From positions 14,957,586 through 15,021,585 of the forward strand of contig NC_080060.1 in NCBI RefSeq assembly GCF_026212465.1: DNA of 64,000 bases, given 5' to 3'. Of the stretch, positions 1 through 13,899 are shown one piece after another. Position 1 is the stretch's first letter. Every line of letters begins with the position of its first letter. This DNA comes from Amaranthus tricolor. Taxonomy: Eukaryota; Streptophyta; Magnoliopsida; Caryophyllales; Amaranthaceae. A program made the position numbers and the translations under genes. Below the pieces are notes generated by a model. It did no database searches and was not told where the DNA came from. It was given only the letters and a program-made list of their open reading frames with translations.

Positions 1-1440
<1,440 letters not shown>

Positions 1441-1960
1441 GGAAGTGACTTGAATTCCTGCAAAAAAACACGTTAGCCTTGTCCGGGGGTGATCTCCCGG
1501 AAAACCCCTCAGACGCTCAAGTTAGAACGTGGATATGAAAATATTGAGTAGATGATTATAAACTGAATGCAAAAAGATGTCGGTGTTGATATTGCTGGAA
1601 TTTTGGTAGGCTAATGAAGTGGAGTATGAGTAAGGATACTTAAGAGGATGATTTCAGATGATCCCCTCCTCTCTGATGGTTGTCCCTATTTATAATGGTG
1701 AAGAAGGAAGTTACTTCAGAAAGGAGAGGTTGAAGATCATGGGAGCAGTGGGCAGTTACCAACCTTGGAAGAAGGATAACCAAGCAATGAGGGAGAGTGG
1801 GAAGTTGGGTCAAACAGGAGGTTATTTTGCTGGAGGGAGGTTAGGGTATTTGGAGGTAACTGGCCTATGGGCCTCTTAAGGAAGATAGGGAATTCAGACA
1901 AAGGCCCATTGATCGAAAGTCAAGGTCAATCCAGAAGGTCAAAGGTCATTAAGGTAAAAT
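1441..1960 (-). repeat. LTR-like fragment, minus orientation
   Basis: Read on the minus strand, this has a promoter-like TATAAATAGGGA box (about 1685-1697). A leader follows, then a CTTGAGCGTCTGAGGGG stretch of the type common in plant Ty3/Gypsy LTR ends, and a pyrimidine tract with AG (about 1455-1470). No partner LTR is visible in the window, so boundaries are approximate and the class is inferred from layout only. Confidence 0.4.
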
Positions 1961-2166
1961 TACATTAATAATTTAAACAAATAGATAAGTTAGTTAAGTG
2001 ATACCATGACAATATTATATTTTAAATAATTAAGAAAATGAATAAGTTAGGGTTTGTGTTGGGGATGAAATTGAAGGTATTATGTACTACTTTTATGTAT
2101 TTTGGTGATTTTGTGATATTAGGATAAATTTATAAAAACTTTTGATAAGAATTATTTTTGATTAAT
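1961..2166 (+). repeat. Probable left part of an old Gypsy-type LTR, split by the CACTA element
   Basis: The segment has patchy similarity to the reverse complement of the solo LTR at 34239-37591 (around 36830-36900, for example the TTTGGTGAT region). The similarity resumes more clearly after the CACTA element at 26215. The last three bases, AAT at 2164-2166, are the CACTA target duplication. Confidence 0.35.
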
Positions 2167-2480
2167 CACTAGTGGAAAAAAACGTATTTGCTACTTATCA
2201 TTTGCTGCGGTTTTTGTATATTCGCAGCAATAAATAGAAAAAAGAATTGAAAAAAAACAATTAATTGCTGCGATTTTATTGCGTGACCGCAGCAAATACT
2301 CCATGGCAACATTAATTGTTGCGGTTTTGCTAGTGATCGCAGCAAATAACCCTTACACAATTGCTTAATTGCTGCGGTTATCAAGGGGGCCCGCAGCAAA
2401 TACCTTTACAGCAAAATGAAAATTCAGATGAGCAGCATTAATTGCTGCGGTTGAGGCTATGGCCCACAGCAAATAATCGT
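2167..2480. repeat. 5' TIR and subterminal repeat region of the CACTA element
   Basis: After the terminal CACTAGTGG, TTGCTGCGG-type motifs and inverse CGCAGCAAAT motifs alternate (about 2200, 2226, 2269, 2289, 2319, 2338, 2371, 2391, 2441 and 2464). In En/Spm-type elements, subterminal repeats of this kind are transposase binding sites. That role is inferred here from position and repetition. Confidence 0.9.
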
Positions 2481-3944
2481 TGGAAAATAAAATTTACACA
2501 GCAGTTTTACAGTAGCATAAACCCGCCATTTCTTTTTTCACAAAACTCTTCTACAACGTACACTATACACTTTGCTTCGTTCTCTCAAACCCATTGAAAA
2601 AACGCTGCATCTTCATCTTCCTCTTCATCTACTTCGTTGCTCTTCTTCATCTTCACAAACGTAACAGCCTTCTTTTTCAAAGTTCTTCATCTTCATCTGC
2701 AAACTCGAAAAACGCTGTGTGTTAACAGTTTCTTCAAAGTTCTTTATCTTCTTGGTTAATAAACCCACGAAATTTAATACTTGGGTCTTGTTCATCTTCA
2801 AAACCCACGACATTAAGGTATTTTTTCTCCTTTTAATTTGTTAAGCATTTAAGTTTTGCAAGATATTCATGAAAAAACTCGAAAATTATGGCAACCGTTT
2901 GTATACTAATTTTGTTTCTCTGTTTTTCGTTGTAGATAACATAACCCACAAAATCAAGGTAATTATATTTATTTTACTAATTTGCAAGTTCATGTCTTTA
3001 TTGTTTAACATGTAATTTAGTAATGTAGTGAATTTTTGTTTGAATTGTTATTTGCAAATGATATGTATTGTTTTGCATTTTCTTGCAAGATATTCAATAA
3101 CGTTATAATAAATTAAAACATATACATTTTGAATTTCTTCATTGTTCATACGACTGTTACACTTCTCTCTTTCAAACAGAAACATATTACTGCGGTTATT
3201 GCTCTTCATCTTTGTTCATCATCTACTTCATCATCATCTTTGTTCTTGTTCTTCTTTATCATTCTTGCTCTTCTTCATCATCTACTTCTTGAAACCGCTC
3301 TTCTTAAACCCACGAAACATATTTCTTCTTAAACATACTGTTACCTTGCACATTGTGGTTTGCTCTTCTTAAACCCACGAAAAACCCACGAAAAACCCAC
3401 GAAAAGTCAAGGTAGTTTTTCATTTTGATTTTGTAAAGTAGGTTTAAATTTGTCATACTTTATATATGAATGTGTATGTTGTTGTTGTTGTTTTTAAGTT
3501 TTAAGTTTATCATATATATCATGTTTTGTTATATTTTTAAGTAATTTCTTCATTTTATTTATGAATGTGTATGTAGTTGTGGTTTTTAAGTTTTAAATTT
3601 ATCATAATTTTTTTTATAGTTTGTAAATTAGGTTTAATTAGGTTTGTTTATGGTTAAATGAATGAGTTGTTGATATGAATGTTAAGTTGTTGATATATCT
3701 AAGTTTATGAATGTGATTTTATTTTTATTGTTTTATATGTTGTTAATATATATGAATATTAATTATGGTTAGTACAATAAACATCATTTGGAAAGTTTAA
3801 AAAACATTGTTTTATTATTTGGATTAATTAGGGTTCAATGAATGATTATTACTTAATTTTGTGGTTAGTTAGAGTTAGTTAAGTATATATGTTTAAAAGT
3901 TGTGTATTAATTTTGTTTTGAATTAATTAATCACACTAATTAGG
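2481..3944 (+). promoter_or_regulatory. CACTA promoter/leader region with repeated CCCACGAAA motifs
   Basis: This is the non-coding leader between the subterminal repeats and the transposase start. It is rich in CTTCAT and contains AAACCCACGA-type motifs at about 2760, 2802, 2943, 3307 and 3371-3400. At three places the motif is followed by CAAG or TAAG plus GTA, resembling splice donors (about 2816, 2959, 3412). A leader spliced through several short introns is a reasonable reading, unproven without transcripts. Open frames at 3129-3372 are low-complexity and not accepted. Confidence 0.45.
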
Positions 3945-6900
3945 ATGACAAAAGATCGTTCTTGGATGTATGAAAGCATTGAATCATCGGAATTTATTGA
4001 TGGCGTATTAGAATTTTGTAGTATTGCGGTTGAACATCAAGTTAGGACGGGGGAGTTGGTTTTTATTGCCCATGTGTCAGTTGTGGCAATGTATCAAAGG
4101 TAGATAGTGTTGATTTCCTTAGGGAGCACATACTTCGACGTGGGTTTAGGCCTCAATATCATGTTTGGGTGTTGCATGGTGAGGAGGGAGTTTACAAAGA
4201 GAAAAGTGTTGTTGAGGACGTCAATAATGTGGCCGATGTCAATGAGGATGTAGTAGATCATGTTGATGGGTATGATACAGATGAAGAGAATGTTGATGAG
4301 GATGTGGATCGTGTTGATGAGATGATGGAGGGAGTCGAGGATGAGTTAGGAAAACGTCCTTGTGTTTTTGACTTGTTGACAGAGGCTTCTCAAAAGCCTT
4401 TGTACCCTGGATGTACAAAGTTCACCAAACTAACAGCAGCGTTGAAAATTTTCAACATTAAGTCAAAGTTCAATTGGAGTGACGCTAGTTTCACAATGTT
4501 ATTAGAAGCGTTAGGTGAGATGCTTCCTGAGGGAAATGAACTTCCAAAGTCGACTTATTATGCCAAAAAGCTCATGTGTCCTTTCGGGTTAGAGTACCAG
4601 AAAATTCATGCGTGTCCGAATGATTTATGTGTTGTATCGGAATGAAAACGAGAACTTAGAAAAGTGTCCTAGGTGTGGGTTATCGCGCTACAAGCGTAAA
4701 GGGGCTCGGGATGCTAAAGGGCACCCGGCTAAGGTATTGTGGTATCTTCCAATAATACCTAGATTCAAGCGCTTTTTTTCTATAAAGAAAGATACGTTAA
4801 ATTTGAGGTGGCATTCAGATAGTCTGAAAAAAGGTCACTTGCTCACACATACATCTGATTCTCCGGAGTGGAAGAGTATTGATAGGTTGCATAAGACTTT
4901 TGGGGATGAGGTTCGTAATTTAAGGCTCGGACTGTGTACGGATGGAATGAACCCATTCGGTAATCTTAGTTCTCAACATAGTAGTTGGCCGGTACTTTTG
5001 GTGATCTATAATTTGCCACCTTGGTTGTGTATGAAGCGTAAGTACATTATGCTTTTGCTTCTTATCTCGGGTCCTAAACAACCTGGCAATGACATAGATG
5101 TATATCTTACACCTCTCGTTGAGGATTTGAGAAAGATGTGGGATGAAGGCGTTTCAGTGTTTAATGCATATGCTAATGAGGTATTAACCTTGCGTGCAAT
5201 GCTTTTATGCACCGTTAATGATTTTTCCGCATATGGCAACTTATCGGGTTATAAGAACAAAGGGAAGGAAGCATGCCCAATATGTATCGATGACATGGAA
5301 TCCACGTGGATTCCTAAGTGCAAACACGTATTCATGCACCATCGAAAGTTTCTCCCACGAGACCACTAATATCGTAAGAAGAAGAAGTTGTTCAACGGGG
5401 AGGTTGAGGACCGTGTAGCTCGTCGACCGTTGATCGGTTATGAGGTTTATGAACAGGTTAAGGGAGTTGAGACTGTATTTGGTAAAACGGGGCAAGTGCA
5501 AAGGGGTGAAGACCGATTATGAAAAAAAGAATAAATCTTTTGGAAGCTTTCATATTGGAGAGATCTACAGGTTAGGCATTGTCTTGACGTTATGCATATA
5601 GAGAAAAATGTATGCGATGCCATACTCGAGACTCTCATGAACATTCCGGGAAAGACAAAGGATGTTAGGGCCGTGCGAGATTGGTTTGAATGTAAGGGTC
5701 TTCGTCCGGAGTTGTGGGCACATGTTAAGGTGAGTAAGAAAAGAAATAGAGCTGAAAAAGTTGGTGGTAGTAAGAAGAAGATGAGTAATGACAAAGTTTA
5801 TTTGCCTCTAGCTTGCTACACATTGTCCAAAGCAGAGAAGCGGACATTTTGTGAGTGTTTGTATGGCATTAAGGTTTCGCCTGGGTACTCATCCAACATG
5901 AAGAGATTTGTGAGCCTAAATGGTGAGCTGAAGTTAGGAAGCATGAAATCTCACGATTGCCATGTAATGATGAAAGTGTTTTTACCAATTGCAATCCGTG
6001 GAATACTGCCAAAACATGTGAGATATGCTATTATCGAGCTATGTTCGTTCTTCAACAATATTTGTAGTAACGTTCTTGATCCCTTTAAACTTGATGCACT
6101 TCAACTCGACGGGATTGTAAATTTATGCAAGTTTGAGATGTATTTTCCACCTTCTTTCTTTGACATAGTGGTTCATCTTATTGTCCATCTCGTTCGTGAG
6201 ATCAAGCTTTTGGGTTTAGTTTTTTTAAGATGGTGTTATCCTTTTGAAAGACACATGGGTGTGTTAAAAAACAAGGTGAGGAATCCAGCACAACCCGAGG
6301 GGAGTATGATTCAAGGCACTGTGAGCGATGAGATTAGTAACTTCATAGCCGAGTATTTGGCCATGGCAAAGCCTATTGGACTTCCCACCTCTAGACATGA
6401 AGGAAGGCTTGAGGGAAAAGGAACAATTGGCTCCAAATCGGTCACATCTCCTCGAGACAGCCTTCTACAAGCACACTTGTATGTGTTGCATCATATTCCG
6501 AAAGTCCATCCTTTTTTGAGTGAGCATTTTGATATATTGCGCGGAAAACATCCTTCTAAAGGGGATAGGCCTTGATTCAGTTGCATAACAAGACGTTTAT
6601 TAATTGGTTTCATAATCGAGTAATATACGAAGAACTCAAGGGTGTATCCAAATTTGTTAAGTGGTTAGCTTTTGGTCCGCGTGATGATGTGAACAAATAT
6701 GAGGGTTACGATGTCAATGGCTTCACATATTGGACTGAGGGTCAAGACAAGAAGTCATCTTGTCTATAGAATAGTGGGGTTTCTATTTTGGCGTCATCTA
6801 CATTTTACGCGAGTGCAAAGGATCAAGCGCCGGTTGATGCTAAATTGGTATACTACGGGCGGGTACATGAAATATGGGAGCTTGACTACTCTACTTTCAA

Positions 6901-7255
6901 TATTGGTCTTTTCAAATGTAAGTGGGTAGATAATAATCGACGATGCATAAAAAATAACGACCCTTGTGGATTCACTCTTGTAGACTTAGCTCGTTTGCGT
7001 GATAGTGAGGAGCCATTCATACTAGCCACACAAGCCAAGCAAGTATTCTACATTGTAGACCCGTCTGATAAAAAATGGTCTATTCTTGTACCGGGAAAAA
7101 GAAGCATCCTTGGTATAGGTGATGTTGAGGATGAGGAAGAATATGAAGCTTTTGAAGACTCCCCTCCCTTTATCAATTCAAAATCATTAGATCAAGATGA
7201 TGTAGATGTTGGTTATATGCGTGTAGATCACACGGAAGGAATACATTTGAATTAA
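3945..7255 (+). pseudogene. TNP2-type CACTA transposase pseudogene (Transposase_21 family)
   Basis: The order is that of plant TNP2/TNPD proteins. First comes an N-terminal Transpos_assoc-like part with CPCVSCGN (about 4058-4081), then HACPND and CPRCGLSRYK. The catalytic core follows, with TDGMNPFG (about 4935), GNDIDVYL (about 5086) and DVMHIEKN (about 5583-5606). DUF4218-like and DUF4216-like parts follow, the latter with LFKCKWVDNN and FILATQAKQVFY. The reading frame changes near 4055, near 4625 and near 6570. In-frame stops fall at 5367-5369, 5520-5522, 5532-5534 and 6767-6769. No introns are needed. The start at 3945 gives MTKDRSWMY, the usual opening of this family. The family is clear and the copy is non-functional as written. 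Confidence 0.9.
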
Positions 7256-7267
7256 GTGATTCACAAG

Positions 7268-7471
7268 GTATGAATTTTAAGCTTTTTAAAGTTTTTTTTG
7301 GTACTTTCGCGCATAAAGTAGCTCAAACTTGGTTTGTTTTGCATGAAACTTTGCACAGAACACTATTTGTTATATATTATTGTGTTGAACGTATTAGAAT
7401 TGTAAATCATAGTCATATTCTTAATATTACTTAGCTTATGTTCTAATATATTTCTATTCATACTCTTTCAG
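7268..7471 (+). other. Probable intron between the two CACTA genes, made of one satellite monomer
   Basis: A donor CAAG/GTATG at 7267/7268 and an acceptor CTCTTTCAG ending at 7471 flank 204 bp. About 150 bp of it (roughly 7290-7437) matches the ~168-bp monomer of the giant intron at 10750-25324, including CGCATAAAGTAGCTCAAAC and TATATATTATTGTGTTGAA. In En/Spm the two proteins come from alternatively spliced transcripts, and an intron here fits that scheme. Confidence 0.65.
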
Positions 7472-7871
7472 GTACTGATATACAATGCATCTATTCAGAG
7501 ACGAAATTTTCCCCGAGATTGAGACCTCGGATAATGAGCATCGTAGTTACGATAGTGAAGAGGACCAAATTGTGAGATACGAGCGTATGGCTGAAGACGC
7601 TCCACCAATTGACAATGATTTTTAGACTGAAGACGCCCCATCAATAGATGCTCCCACTACCAGTAAGAAAAGAAAAGGGCGAGGTCCGACGAAAAACCTC
7701 AAAGTCACAGAACCCATGCATTTGGAATACAATGCATTGGGTCAACCCTGCGGAAAATGGCGTAGGCAATGTGGAAAACAAGTGGGCCTATGTATCCGCA
7801 AGATTTCCATATTGCATGCATGGAACGAAGTTCCAGAGGGTTTGAAGAACTCTCTATGGAATGATATTGTG

Positions 7872-7955
7872 GTAAGCAACTTTACTATTTTTACTCATTT
7901 AGTGTCATGTTAAAATTAATTTAATTGACAGTAATGAATATAACTGTTTTTGTAG
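7872..7955 (+). other. Intron 1 of the TNPA-like/Ulp1 gene
   Basis: GTAAGC donor at 7872 and TGTAG acceptor ending at 7955. It joins the two halves of the Transposase_24-like domain in phase 0. The following introns, 8214-8314, 8591-8692, 9161-9260, 9546-9625, 9928-10017 and 10201-10288, are equally short and canonical. Confidence 0.75.
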
Positions 7956-10405
7956 AATCTTTTCCACATCAAGAGCGATGAGGACAAAAAGAATGTGTTT
8001 CTTTCAGCTGTTGCTGAAAGATTCAGAAATTTCAAATCCAAGCTAGTAACTGGCTGGATTACGAAGAGGCGTGCCCGTACGACCAAAAAGGTAAAAACGG
8101 GAAATGAAGGTGGAGAGCAAGCACCTTCGAAGATGCCTTACGAAATATGGGGTCACATATCGAAAAGGGATTGGGAGGCCTTTGTTGCCAAAAGAACAAT
8201 TCCCACAGAAGTTGTAAGTATTTCATATTATATTATAGTTTTTGATTTGAATTTACTTTTTTTGATTCAGTCATTAAACTAATACATGACATTCAATTTC
8301 TATTGATTAATTAGGAAAAGTGTGGTAAAGCTTCTGATTCTGCAAGCAAAAGGAATTTTTACCATCGCTTGGGCCAAAAAACGTATGATGAGGTCCGAAT
8401 AGAGTGGGTGGATGCGGGTTTATACCCCAATCAAAGTTCATCCACGCCCTCATCTACGACTACCTCCGCATCCGTGAATACTCCTGCTGGAGATCGGGTG
8501 CGTGAATGGTATTGCGGGCTTCATTCCTCAGATGCAAGTGGTAAATTTACCATTAATGATCCGGGAACGAAGAAGGTTGCTGATGCTGTGGTGAGTTTTG
8601 AAATTATTAAGTATATTCTTGATTTGTTTTGTATTCTTTGACTTTGATTTACTTATACTAATTGCTATATATGTCACTTTTTATTTGAACAGATGGGCTG
8701 GAAGGAAAAAGAAGCTACGGGGGAGTTCACCCTAAGAGGCAATGTTGACGCATTGCATATGGTCTTAGGGAAAGACCACAGTTGGCGGGTAGTCAGAAAA
8801 GGAGGCGTCCGCGTGGGGTTACAGAAGGCATTCGGCAAAGAATGTGTTACTACTCAATCCCGAACGATGCTGCGGGATGAAGTAGCAACCCTCCGAGCAG
8901 AGATTACGAAGGACGTTCTCGCCAAACTGGCCGTTGTGTTGCAGAAGATGGGAGCACCCATTGTTGACTTGGTAAACCTGATTGTCGAGGATCAGGAAAG
9001 TCAACATGGGGATCCTAATGCTTTGGTCGAGCCAACACCCGAGCCCATTACCCCCCAAGCACCCCAGCCCATTACTACCCCTGAAGGGGAAAACCCTACA
9101 CCGGAGATCATAAACTTCGTTGCTCAAAATCCGGAGCCAACTCCGGAGCCAGTGCTACAGGTACATAGTTTTTAAATATATAAGCACTTATTAATTTAAA
9201 TTGCAACGCGTTTTAATATTTTATTATGATGCTTATTATACTAAACGACACAATTTTCAGGAGGCGACTCCTTGTTCTCTTTTGCTGTCTCAGTTAGGTG
9301 ATGCTAGTGATGGCGACTTAACTGAGGTTACATATGGTGTAGCTAAGCCAACCAAAGAGGGCCAAACAGTGCATTTGATGCCTGTTACAAGTGGCCACAT
9401 TAGTGTGACCTTGGAAACTATTGTAAAGGGGTTTGAAGATTTCTCACTCCCGGTTCCAATGCCAGCATGGAGCCTTGAGAAACTATCAGACGCCCAAGTT
9501 AGTTTCGTCACATGGCCATTTGCTTGGGTCCGATTCACTAACATGGTAAGAATCATTTGTACCTTATTTATTTTTATTTTTTTAATTGCATACTTACACT
9601 AATTTAATTGTATAAATTGAAATAGCAAAAGAGTCTAAAGGGATCTTGGAGAGAGATCGGTTCCTCAGCAAAGGAATCGACTGGGTCAAAGTTGATGCCA
9701 AGCACTCAAATTTTGACTGATGCGGAGCTAAAAGATCTCTCTCAAGATTGCAAATGGCTGCACACTTGTGCATCTCGCCTACGTGAGGAGGACCCAATCA
9801 TGCTATACCTGCAGAAGGACCAATATTGCTTTTTAGAGAGCCCGTTTGTAATTATTGGTACTAGTGACATTGGGCAATTTTTGAGAGGAGAGATGCTGAA
9901 CGTAGCTCTTTTCCATGTCTACATGAGGTGATGCTGATTATCTTACAAGTTAGGCATTGTTGTTTAATTGTTTTAATAACCGAATTAGTAACAAAATTTT
10001 CTTATTCGTGAGTTTAGTGCGGCTTACGAGGAGCTAAATTCTTGAGAACCTTCAATAAATATTGGAAAGTTTTGTCTTGAGTCGATTTTGGGTACTAAAT
10101 GTGTAAATGATCCAGATGACGTCAGAGCATACATTGAGACTGCTTTGACTAATTCCCTTGAATCTAGACACACGTTCATTCTGGCTCCATATACAGAAGA
10201 GTAAGTTTTATTTTTGAAATTGAACTTATATTTTGATTTTTAAAGTCAACTAATCTCTAATTTGTTGATTTTAAATTTGCGTTTGTAGTTTGCATTGGAT
10301 ACTTTTGGTCATATGTCCTTTAACGAATATTGTGCACGTCATCGACTCATTACAAAAACCTCAAAGCCCGCCTCGCAACGCAAAATTCAAAGTGTTGTTG
10401 AATGC

Positions 10406-10676
<271 letters not shown>

Positions 10677-10917
10677 CACAATGAAAAAACTGCGTGGACA
10701 AATGGGATCTACATCCAAAGCCACATTTCCAAAATGGACAGCAATAAAGGTACACAAATTCGTTTTTATGCGTTTTTGGCACTTCTGCGCATAAAGTAGC
10801 TCAAACTTGGTTTGATTTGCATGAAACTTGGCACACAACATTATTTGGTATATATAATTGTGTTGAAGTGGTTAGAATTGAAAATCATTGTCGTATACTA
10901 GAAATTACGTGTTAAGT

Positions 10918-13010
10918 TGTGATTTTATGCGTTTATTAAGCGTTTTTGGCACTTTTGCGCATAAAATAGCTCAAACTTGGTTTGATTTTATTTTTTATTC
11001 ACGAAACTTGAAACACAATACTATTTGGTATATATTATTGTGTTGAAGTGGTTAGAATTGAAAATTATAGTCATATACTAGAAATTACGAGTTAAGTTGC
11101 GATTTTAAGGGTTTTTAAGCGTTTTTGGCACTTGCGTATAAAGTAAGAATTCTTATTAATCACAAAACTGAATCCATATACATGAGAGACAACCACAATT
11201 TATAGGTTTCTAGCTAGCTAGCGGCTATAAACATCACGTGCTATACAATATGCGTCTTAAAATAAAGATTAAAAACTAAAACTCTTAGATTGGGCATTAA
11301 TCAGCACTAATCAGTGACCGGCCCACCTTGTGCTCGTATCCTAGTGAGCGGTGTGCACCACATTCATGGTTATTTAGCTCCAGGTTTCCTTAGTTAATGC
11401 TCAAACCACGCGGCAAGGTAGGCTGGTCAGCGAGTAGGCTACTGTCCTTAACTGCCCTCTTTTGTTGTTTCTTGGTTTGGTATTGTTAATTAGCTCAAAC
11501 TTGGTTTGATTTGCATGAAACATGGCACAAAAAATTATTTGGTATATATTATTTTGTTGAAGTGGTTAGAATTGAATATCATTGTCGTATGCTTGAAATT
11601 ACGTGTTAAGTTGCAATTTTATGCGTTTATCAAGCGTTTTTGGCACTTTTGCGCATAAAATAGCTCAAACTTGGTTTGATTTTTTTTTTATTCACGAAAC
11701 TTGAAACACAATACTATTTGGTATATATTATTGTGTTGAAGTGGTTAGAATTGAAAATTATAGTCATATACTAGAAATTACGAGTTAAGTTGCGATTTTA
11801 AGGGTTTTTAAGCGTTTTTGGCACTTGCGTATAAAGTAAGAATTCTTATTAATCACAAAACTGAATCCATATACATGAGAGACAACCACAATTTATAGGT
11901 TTCTAGCTAGCTAGCGGCTATAAACATCACGTGCTATACAATATGCGTCTTAAAATAAAAATTAAAAACTAAAACTCTTAGATTGGGCATTAATCAGCAC
12001 TAATCAGTGACCGGCCCACCTTGTGCTCGTATCCTAGTGAGCGGTGTGCACCACATTCATGGTTATTTAGCTCCAGGTTTCCTTAGTTAATGCTCAAACC
12101 ACGCGGCAAGGTAGGCTGGTCAGCGAGTAGGCTACTGTCCTTAACTGCCCTCTTTTGTTGTTTCTTGGTTTGGTATTGTTAATTAGCTCAAACTTGGTTT
12201 GATTTGCATGAAACATGGCACAAAAAATTATTTGGTATATATTATTTTGTTGAAGTGGTTAGAATTGAATATCATTGTCGTATGCTTGAAATTACGTGTT
12301 AAGTTGCAATTTTATGCGTTTATCAAGCGTTTTTGGCACTTTTGCGCATAAAATAGCTCAAACTTGGTTTGATTTTTTTTTTATTCACGAAACTTGAAAC
12401 ACAATACTATTTGGTATATATTATTGTGTTGAAGTGGTTAGAATTGAAAATTATAGTCATATACTAGAAATTACGAGTTAAGTTGCGATTTTAAGGGTTT
12501 TTAAGCGTTTTTGGCACTTGCGTATAAAGTAAGAATTCTTATTAATCACAAAACTGAATCCATATACATGAGAGACAACCACAATTTATAGGTTTCTAGC
12601 TAGCTAGCGGCTATAAACATCACGTGCTATACAATATGCGTCTTAAAATAAAAATTAAAAACTAAAACTCTTAGATTGGGCATTAATCAGCACTAATCAG
12701 TGACCGGCCCACCTTGTGCTCGTATCCTAGTGAGCGGTGTGCACCACATTCATGGTTATTTAGCTCCAGGTTTCCTTAGTTAATGCTCAAACCACGCGGC
12801 AAGGTAGGCTGGTCAGCGAGTAGGCTACTGTCCTTAACTGCCCTCTTTTGTTGTTTCTTGGTTTGGTATTGTTAATTAGCTCAAACTTGGTTTGATTTGC
12901 ATGAAACATGGCACAAAAAATTATTTGGTATATATTATTGTGTTGAAGTGGTTAGAATTGAATATCATTGTCGTATGCTTGAAATTACGTGTTAAGTTTC
13001 AATTTTATGC
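10918..13010. repeat. Three near-identical 693-bp higher-order repeats
   Basis: Matching landmarks recur exactly 693 bp apart, for example GCACTTGCG at 11128, 11821 and 12514, and TATTGTTAATTAG at 11481, 12174 and 12867. Each unit holds one LTR-like block (about 347 bp) plus two monomers. The near-identity suggests recent local amplification. Confidence 0.9.
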
Positions 13011-13899
13011 GTTTATCAAGCGTTTTTGGCACTTTTGCGCATAAATTAGACTAAACTTGGTTTGATTTGCAAGAAACTTGGCCCACAACATTATTTGGTA
13101 TATATTATTGTGTTGAAGTGGTTAGAATTGAAAATTATTGTTGTATGCTAGAAATTACGTGTTAAGTTGAGATTTTATGCGTTTTAAAGCGTTTTTGGCA
13201 CTTTTGCGCATAAAGTAGCCCAAACTTGGTTTATTTTGCACGAAACTTGGCACACAACATTATTTGGTATATATTATTGTGTTGAAGTGGTAAGAATTGA
13301 AAATCATAGTCATATGTTAGAAATTACATGTTAAGTTGCGATTTTAAGAGTTTTTAAGCATTTTTTGCACTTTTGCGCATAAAGTAGCTCAAACTTGGTT
13401 TGATTTCCACGAAACTTGGCACACAACAATATTTGGTATATATTATTGTGTTGAAGTGGTTAGAATTGAAAATCATTGTCGTATGCTAGAAATTACGTGT
13501 TAAGTTGTGATTTTATGCGTTTATTAAGTGTTTTTGGCACTTTTTCACATAAAGTAGCTCAAACTTGGTTTGATTTGCATGAAACTTGGCACACAACATT
13601 ATTTAGTATTTGTTATTGTGTTGAAGTGGTTAGAATTGAAAATTATTGTCGTATCCTAGAAATTACGTGTTAAGTTGCGATTTTAAGGGTTTTTAAGTGT
13701 TTTTGACACTTTTGCGCATAAAGTAGCTCAAACTTTGTTTGTATTCCACGAAACATGGCACACAACACTATTTGGTATATATTATTGTGTTGAAGTGGTT
13801 AGAATTGAAAATCTTAGTCATATGCTAGAAATTACATGTTAAGTTGCGATTTTAAGGGTTTTTAAGTATTTTTGGCACTTTTGCGAATAAAGTAGCTCA

